DNA of 64,000 nucleotides from Chlorops oryzae (lineage: Eukaryota > Arthropoda > Insecta > Diptera > Chloropidae), in assembly GCA_020466095.1 (NCBI GenBank), contig CM035808.1, positions 5,962,133-6,026,132 on the forward strand. The letters are read 5' to 3'. Position 1 is the first letter of the stretch. The number at the start of each line of letters is the position of its first letter. Below are positions 57,072-64,000 of the stretch, piece after piece. The translations under genes and the position numbers were made by a program. The notes under the pieces are model-generated. The model searched no databases. It was not told the origin of the DNA and saw nothing but the letters and a program-made list of their open reading frames with translations.

Positions 57072-58009
57072 TAGGTATTGTATATTACGGGGAAGTTTCC
57101 CTTCCTCCGGCTTCTTCTTTGAATGGCTAAAAAGGGTAACGAAAACAAAAAAAAAACATCCTTTCTACCTTCGACACACACTCACACACACCCAAAATTC
57201 AGCTACTTCAGTTAAAAGTACGAAAACAAAAACACAGTAAACAAAATAATACGAGAAGAGAAAAAATAAGTAAATAAAACAAAAAAAAAGATTATTGAAA
57301 ATCCAAAAGGATAAACAAGGAGGATAACGAGCACATAAGCAATGCAGCAAATTAGCATTTATTTTCAAAAAGGAAAACAAATTTTTTTTATTGCTTCAGC
57401 CCAAACAACATATCTCAATGGAGAAAGAAATGTATGTTGCATGGAGAGAGGGGGTGAGGGGCGATATCTATCTATTCTAGAAATTCCATCGTCGCGTCGC
57501 GTCTCGTCGCGTCGGTCGACTCACAAATGAACGCTAATGTGGCGCGCACAAATTCAAACTTCAGACGCGTCATTAAAGCCCATTAGCATGGAAATTGGTA
57601 AAATTGTTTCCGTTTTTCGGAAGTTTTTCCTTTTATTTTTTTAAATTTTATTTTTTTAACATTTGTTAAAACATTCGAATTCGCTGCCGAAAGTCATAAT
57701 TTGCAGGCACGATTAAGCTGATTTGTTGAAGGTAGCAGTTAAGTTCGAAGGAGACGACGAGTAGACGAGCCTTTTTGAGTCGCTAATTTCATATTCAAAG
57801 GATGGATAATTTGAGGGGCTCGATCGCCCTCTGTGACTGGCCACTCGAAATCTGTGGAAGGTGTGAGTGAAGTGCAGACTGCAGGGAACCAATCGATTCA
57901 TTAAATTGTTTTTTTTGTTCGGTTTTTTTTCCTAAAGCAGCAGGGTTTTAGGCAGATCGTTTCGGTCTTTGTACCTATGCGTGTTTTCTTGTTAAATTCG
58001 TTTTGGTTT
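57072..58009. other. Non-coding DNA
   Basis: No exon was recognised. CGTCGCGTCGCGTCTCGTCG at 57490-57509 is simple sequence, and CACACACTCACACACACCC at 57174-57193 is a microsatellite. Confidence 0.5.
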
Positions 58010-58858
58010 ATTTAATTTTTTTTTTAATTTCGTTTGAAGTTTTTTTTTTTTGAATTCTTTTAAATTTTTTCTGTTGATTTTTTAGGATTAAAAAAAATTT
58101 CTTTTAATTTTTTTATATTTTTTTTAAGTTTGATTTTGAATTTTATTTCAAATTTTTAATTATTAAAAAAAAATTTTTTTATTCAGAATTTAAAAAAATT
58201 TTTTTATAATTTTAATTTTTAAAATTTTGCCAACAAAAACATTTTTAACTAAAAAAAATAGTTTTTTTAATTTTTTTGAATTTTCTTTTGATTTTTTTTA
58301 AGTTCAAAAATTCTTGATTTTTTTTTTAAATATTTTTTACAAGTTTTTTTGAATTTTTTTAAAATTTTACATAGTTGTTCGTTTGTATTTTTTCTCGAAT
58401 GTTTTTGATAACTTTTAATTTTTTCTGTTGATTTTTTAAAATTAAAAAAAATTTTTTTTACAAGTTTGATTTTGAATTTTATTTCAAATTTTTAATAACT
58501 TAAAAAAATTTTTTATTCAGAATTAAAAAAAAAATTTTTTGTTTTGAATTTTTAAAATTTTTGTTGACAAAATTTTTTTTAATTAAAAAAAAATTTTTAT
58601 TAATATTTTTAAAATTTTCTTTTGATTTTTTTTACATAAATATTTAATTTTTTTTAAAAAGATTTTTTGATTTTTTTAAAATTTTTACGTAGTTTAATTT
58701 TTTTCCAAATTTTTAGAATTTTTAAAAATTTTTAGTTGAATGAAAATTTTTTTTTTTAAATATTTTAAATTTTATAAATCTTTTTTTTGTTTTTTTACAT
58801 TAATTTTTGGATTTTTGTTTTCAATCTTTTTTTTTTTTTTTTTTTTTTTTGAATTAAT
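58010..58858 (+). repeat. T-rich degenerate tandem repeat, unit 1
   Basis: Almost pure T/A with recurring phrases TTTCTGTTGATTTTTTAGGA, AGTTTGATTTTGAATTTTAT, TTTTGCCAACAAAAAC and GAATTTTCTTTTGATTTTTT. The same order of phrases recurs about every 350 bases within this block and again at 60824-61831, so it is a true decayed tandem repeat and not random T tracts. Confidence 0.7.
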
Positions 58859-59170
58859 CTTTCAGCACTTTAATAAAGTGCTGCCTCGCGATGAGTCGAG
58901 AAAAAGCAGCAGCCTTGTCAGAAGCGTCTTTAAATAAATTATGTCGATTGGTCTCACTCCGTGATTGGCTTCCAGCTCATTTGAGCTATCGAAGAAAATG
59001 GCAGCCAAACAAAAACACACTCAATTCGTTCAGTGTGCTTATTAAAAATCGATAAATTATATGAAAACAAAGGAAATGAGCCAACAATAATACAATAAGA
59101 CATTGAACAACATTATTTTCTTCTTCAAATCTACCTTCATGACGACCAGTGCACCTCATCATTTTTTACT
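58859..59170 (+). repeat. 312-bp duplicated segment, copy 1
   Basis: Near-identical to 61832-62144, offset 2973 bases, with only a handful of differences. It starts with the perfect hairpin CAGCACTTTAATAAAGTGCTG-like sequence (21 bases), and includes CTCACTCCGTGATTGGCTT. It is the only complex sequence in the T-rich tandem unit. No coding frame was recognised. Probably unique fly DNA caught up in a recent tandem duplication. Confidence 0.9.
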
Positions 59171-59229
59171 GATTTTGAATTTTTTTCAAATTTTAATTAT
59201 TAAAAAAAAAATTTTTATTCAAATTTAAA

Positions 59230-59716
59230 TAGATATTTTCGATACAATTGTCGAAATGAAGCTTTTTTTTGCACGAGAGGTAAAAAAACGAGGCGCAGCC
59301 GAGTTTTACAATACCACGATGCGAAAAAAGCTGATTTTCGACACGGTGCCGAACTATTTTATGCAATAAGATTTCAAATTGATTTTAACCTAATCTAAGA
59401 AAGCGTGTTTTTTGTTTGTTTGTTATTGTGAAGAAATTTTTTTTTTGATTTGACAGATTCATTAATTTGAAAATCTATATTATACAATTCGTAGTATGCT
59501 CTGCTTATTTTTGCCTTGTATTTTTTGAAATGCGTGCGTTTTGAAATTTATTATTGCACGCCTTGAAATTCATTCTTAAAAAACCATGTAGTATGCCATG
59601 CTTTTTGTTTGTATAAACAATTTTTTATACTTTCTCAAAACTAGTGTCATAATATGCTTCATTATGATTTTAAAATCGACATCATAATAGGCCTATTATG
59701 ATGTCGAATTGCATAA
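59230..59716 (+). mobile_element. Foldback element, arm copy A (diverged, direct)
   Basis: The copy starts TAGATATTTTCGATACAATT and matches copy B (59717-60272) throughout but with many small deletions, and lacks the internal 52-base duplication present in B and C. It interrupts the T-rich tandem repeat, whose sequence continues on the right only after 60823. Confidence 0.75.
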
Positions 59717-60272
59717 TAGATATTTTCGATACAAGTGTCGAAATGAAGCTTTTTTTGCACGAGTGGTAAATGTTGTAAAACGAGGCGCAGCGAGTTTTAC
59801 AATACCACGAGTGCGAAAAAAGCTGAGTTTCGACACGAGTGCCGAACAATATTTTATGCAATAAGATTTCAAATTGGATTTTAACCTAAATTTAAGAAAG
59901 CGTGTTTTTTGTTTGTTTTGTTATTGTGAAGAAATTTTTTATTTTGATTTGACAGATTCATAAATTGAAATTCTTTATTACACAGCTTCGTAGTATGCTC
60001 TGCTTATTTTTTGCCTTGTATTTTTTGAAATGCGTGCATTTTGAAATTTATTATTGCACGCCTTGCCTTGTATTTTTTGAAATGCGTGCGTTTTGAAATT
60101 TATTATTGCACGCCTTGAAATTCATTCTTAAAAAACCATGGAGTATGCCATGCATTTTGTTTGTATAAACAATTTTTTATACTTTCTCAAAACAAGTGTC
60201 ATAATATGCTTCATTATGAATTTTAAAATCGACATCATAATAGGCCTATTATGATGTCGAATTGCATAAAAA
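59717..60272 (+). mobile_element. Foldback element, arm copy B
   Basis: Carries TAGATATTTTCGATACAAGT, GAAATGAAGCTTTTTTTGCA, TTTCGACACGAGTGCCGAAC, two tandem copies of a 52-base segment (CGCCTTGCCTTGTATTTTTT), and TCATAATAGGCCTATTATGA at its inner end. It faces copy C with essentially no spacer, the palindrome centre being near 60273. No transposase was seen. Confidence 0.8.
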
Positions 60273-60273
60273 T

Positions 60274-60823
60274 ATTTTATGCAATTCGACATCATAATAG
60301 GCCTATTATGATGTCGATTTTAAATCATAATGAAGCATATTATTACACTATTTTTGAGAAGTATAAAAATTGTTTATACAAACAAAAAGCATGGCATACT
60401 ACATGGTTTTTTAAGAATGAATTCAAGGCGTGCAATAATAAATTTCAAAACGCACGCATTTCAAAAAATACAAGGCAAGGCGTGCAATAATAAATTTCAA
60501 AATGCACGCATTTCAAAAAATACAAGGCAAAAATAAGCAGAGCATACTACGAAGTTGTATAATAAAGAATTTCAAATTATGAATCTGTCAAATCAAAATA
60601 AAAAATTTCTTCACATAACAAACAAACAAAAAACACGCTTTCTTAAATTTAGGTTAAAATCTAGTTTAAATCTTATTGCATAAAATATTGTTCGGCACTC
60701 GTGTCGAAACTCAGCTTTTTTCGCACTCGTGGTATTGTAAAACTCGGCTGCGCCTCGTTTTACAACATTTACCACTCGTGCAAAAAAAAAGCTTCATTTC
60801 GACACTTGTATCGAAAATATCTA
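60274..60823 (-). mobile_element. Foldback element, arm copy C (inverted)
   Basis: Reverse complement of copy B, including the internal 52-base tandem duplication, which shows that C was made from B (or the reverse) by inverted duplication after the 52-base duplication arose. Few mismatches were found by eye. It ends at CGAAAATATCTA where the T-rich repeat resumes. Confidence 0.8.
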
Positions 60824-61831
60824 TTTTATATTTTTAAATTTTTAAATTTTGCCAACAAAAACTTTTTAACTAAAAAAAAATATTTTTTTTTAATTTTTTG
60901 GAATTTTCTTTTGATTTTTTTGTACATAATGTTTGATTTAAAACAAATTTTTTAAATAAGTTTTTTTGAATTTTTTTTCAAATTTTTACATTACTTAATT
61001 CGTTTGAAATTTTTTCTTGAATTTTTTTTGTTTCCTTTTGATTTTTTCTGTTAATTTTTTTAGGACTTAAAAAAAATGTCTTTTTTATTTTTTTTTACAG
61101 TTTGATTTTGAATTTTCTTTCAATTTTTTATTATTAAAAAAAAATTTTTATTTTTAAAAATAATTTTTAAATTTTGCCAAAAAACTTTTTTAACTAAAAT
61201 TTAATTTTTTTTTGTAATTTTCTTTAAAATTTTTTGAATACAAAAATTTATTTTTGATTTTTTATTTAAAAAATTTTTTTTTAAACAATTTTTTTTGATT
61301 TTTTTTCCAATTTTTACATAGTTGCTCGTTTTGAATTTTTTTTATTCCTTTTAATTTTTTCTGTTGATTTTTAGGATTAAAAAAAATTTCTTTTGACTTA
61401 AAAAAAAATTTTTTTCTTACAAGTTTTATTTTGAATTTTATTTAAAATTTTTAATTATTAAAAAAATTTTTTTTATTCAGAATTTTAAAAAAAATTTATA
61501 TTTCAAATTTTTTTAATTTTTAGGGACAAAATTTTTTTTTAATAAAAAAATTTTTTTTGAATTTTTTTGAATTTTGATTTTTTACATACTTATATTTTTG
61601 ATTTAAAAAAATTTTTTTTACAAGTTTTTTTTGATTTTTTTTTTAATTTTACATAAGTATTTATATTTTTTTTCAAATTATTTAATTTTTAGATTTTAAA
61701 AATTTTTGTTGAACTAAAAATAATTTTTTTAATTTCTTAAATTTTTTCAATTTTTTGTTTTTTTACATAAATTTTTTGATTTTTAAAAAAAATATTTTTT
61801 TTTGAATTTTCTTTTTTTTTTTTTAATTTCT
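60824..61831 (+). repeat. T-rich degenerate tandem repeat, unit 2
   Basis: Continuation of the T-rich repeat described at 58010-58858, with the same phrases in the same order (TTTTGCCAACAAAAACTTTT near 60850, TTTTCTGTTAATTTTTTTAG near 61043, AGTTTGATTTTGAATTTTCT near 61100, TTTTTCTGTTGATTTTTAGG near 61357). The foldback insertion splits this unit from its beginning at 59164-59229. Confidence 0.7.
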
Positions 61832-62144
61832 CTTTCAGCACTTCCATAAAGTGCTGTCTCGTGATGAGTCGAGAAAAAGTATCTGCCTTGTCAGAAGCGT
61901 CTTTAAATAAATTATGTCGATTGGTCTCACTCCGTGATTGGCTTTCCAGCTCATTTGAGCTATCGAAGAAAATGGCAGCCAAACAAAAACACACTCAATT
62001 CGTTCAGTGTGCTTATTAAAAATCGATAAATTATATGAAAACAAAGGAAATGAGCCAACAATAATACAATAAGACATTGAACAACATTATTTTCTTCTTC
62101 AAATCTACCTTCATGACGACCAGTGCACCTCATCATTTTTTACT
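61832..62144 (+). repeat. 312-bp duplicated segment, copy 2
   Basis: Second copy of the 58859-59170 segment, differing by a few substitutions (for example AGTATCTG for AGCAGCAG) and one extra base. Low divergence compared with the surrounding T-rich part points to a recent tandem duplication, gene conversion or an assembly artefact. Confidence 0.9.
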
Positions 62145-64000
62145 TATTTTTTTTTTTCTTTTTGAAAATTCATATCTTAAGAAAAATGTTCCCATTCTTG
62201 TTATTCGACACACTTGAATTCATATTAATTTCCACTTGAGCGCTCTTCTTTCAAGAAAATAACAAACAAAACGCACGTGCATTCGTGAGACACGCACTCT
62301 TCCAAATCAGATTGTACATACCTATGAATGTATGTATTTCCATAAAGGCTCTCTCAGACTCTCAAGGCTCTCGAGACAAAAGAGGTCCCTCAAGTTGTGA
62401 CAATTAACTAACTGTATTAAGCTCTGAAGAAAAAAAATAAGTGATTGCCTTGTATTCCCATCAACAATCAATGGTCTCTCATATACCCTGGTGACTTCGG
62501 TGAGCTGTCAAAAATTGTTGCTGGCAACTTTGTTGTGGCATATACTTTATGCAACGTTATATTATGTACGCCTTTTGGAGACGACAAAGGCGACAGCCGA
62601 CAGCCGACTTGAGCGGACTTGGCCGTCGTCATTGTCACAGCGAGCTTAGAAAAGTGACAGTCACTCCAAAGCTGCGCCGTCGATTTTTATGAAGGAATCG
62701 GAATCTCTGAAGCGTAAGAATCAATAAAGCTTTCAAAAAAAAAAAAAACAGAATGTCAACGCCAAGCGACCCTAATAAAGAATATTCGAATTGTCATGCG
62801 GGGCGTTATGCAATGAAGTTGGGAATTTTTCTTCCCCAAAAAAGAATTTTTTTCTAATTAATTTTCCTTTCTAATTTTTCTCCTTTTGTTCTTTTTCCAA
62901 CGTGTCGATTCGGATTGTTTGCGTTACGCTTTTAACCTAATTCTCAGCTGACAAGTTTCCTCAAGTTCCAGACAGACATCTCCTGCTGTTCATTAGGCGT
63001 CTGCGTTAATTTCGCTTTGAATCGTCGTCGTCGTCGTGGTCGTGGTCGTCATCATCATGGTCTCTTGTGGAGTATTATGTTCTATCATATATCAAAATTT
63101 TGGATATATTTTCATTTCCCTGGAAATTCTAGTCACCATCGACACCATCTGGTTTTCGTTCCCCGTATCCATTGCATTGTATCTCTCTACTGGCCAAGCT
63201 TTCAAAAGGGCCATTCTCATCTTCTATCCGTCGCTAGTCAGTCAGGCAGTCATACTGAAAGGAAATTAATAGGCCATTTGACTGCCGCAGGCTCATCTCA
63301 TCGCTGGGCGTGTAACATATATTTAAGAAAAATAGAATTTTTTGTTCTCTTTTTTTATTTTTTTTATTTATATATTTTTTTTATTTATTTTTTACTCTAT
63401 GCGGGTTCACATTTTTTCTCAGCACCCTTCAAATTTTTTTTTTTTTTTTTTTTTTGTTGTATTGCTATTGTCATTGCTGTTGCTATTGCTGTTGTTGGAG
63501 TTGTCATTTAAATGAACTGACAACTAATAAAAGAATCAACCCAACTGATCGCTGTCGTCAACATCATTGTTCTGGCTGTTGTCAGCGGGAAGTTTCTCAT
63601 TAATTTATTGGGGAGGAAAAAGAAAGAGAAAAGCTTTAACAAAAAAGAACCCAAAAAAAAAGAAGTACAAATCTGATATAAAAATTTTTGTTAAAAAATT
63701 CCAATTTTCATAATTCTTTTGATTTCTGTTCTCGACAAATTTTTTGTTACTTTTTTTATTGTCTTTTAATTATTTCGCTTGCATGGAATAATCCTCCGCT
63801 TTTATGCTCCAATTGACATTGGAGTTGAACTTCTTCAATTGCCAAGAATTGCTTAATTCAACGTTGAGGAGACGAGCCGAGCCGAGGCTCGTACTGTCAA
63901 TTAAGCAGAGTATTTTTAAGTGGAATTTTGAAGTTCTAATTGAAGGTTGCCTTCCTCCTTTTTTTTTTTTTGTGTATTTCTTAGGCAGGAAATTCATTTA
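62145..64000. other. Non-coding DNA
   Basis: No gene was recognised. The region includes a GC-richer patch at 62570-62660 (GACGACAAAGGCGACAGCCG), a CGTCGTCGTCGTCGTGGTCG run at 63023-63042, a poly-T at 63437-63457 and a TTGCTATTGCTGTTGTTG repeat near 63480. A 164-codon frame at 63017-63511 is a product of these simple repeats. Confidence 0.5.

Noticed and set aside
63017..63511. 164-codon frame
   Set aside because: Composed of CGT-triplet, poly-T and TTGCTA repeats, without a domain or plausible splice sites.

Overview
This window looks like nuclear DNA from a higher fly (brachyceran Diptera). It is AT-rich, full of long poly-T/poly-A tracts and short palindromes of the ACATATGT type, crowded with small terminal-inverted-repeat elements, and almost without protein-coding sequence. 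That is what a very large intron or a gene-poor region of a fly chromosome looks like. No bacterial-style operons, rRNA genes or convincing functional tRNA genes are present. The species cannot be fixed from what is visible.

Only two stretches look like real protein-coding exons. On the + strand, 51470-51615 is a proline-rich first coding exon with a fly-type start context (CCAAAATG), an A-rich leader and a GTAAAT donor. On the - strand, 53264-53170 is a 95-base exon with a pyrimidine-rich acceptor and a perfect GTAAGT donor. Neither protein was recognised, and their opposite strands imply two overlapping or nested genes. A distal core promoter is proposed at 6128 (TTCAGTTTTG initiator with a GGACGC downstream element at exactly +28), followed by a leader-like stretch ending in a GTGAGT donor at 6594. 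A weaker TATA-type promoter candidate lies at 12952-12990. If the distal promoter belongs to the exon at 51470, the intervening roughly 44 kb is one first intron. That link is inference.

Most of what can be annotated is mobile DNA. From left to right there is a pogo-like element with TA duplication (7581-8527), a 128-bp MITE with TAT duplication (11317-11444), a 5'-truncated tRNA-derived SINE with a 12-bp duplication (11527-11727), and a foldback MITE with a 9-bp duplication (14803-15116). A cluster of inverted-repeat elements fills 32221-33799. Further elements lie at 38017-38229, 42998-43569 and 53983-54134, with a non-LTR retrotransposon 3' end at 49550-49731. One repeat family occurs twice in opposite orientation (24310-24770 and 52217-52640). 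Two unidentified protein relics lie on the - strand at 41470-41757 and 47226-47553.

The most striking repeat structures are the irregular CGGAGTCA satellite-like arrays (19880-20810 and 22815-23400), the AGGAT pentanucleotide array (46437-47180), and a composite foldback element built from 60-bp CGATATCG units in both orientations (55605-57071). At the right, a T-rich tandem duplication of about 3 kb (58000-62144) contains an almost uninterrupted palindrome with arms of about 550 bases (59717-60823). These are the best candidates for something undescribed.
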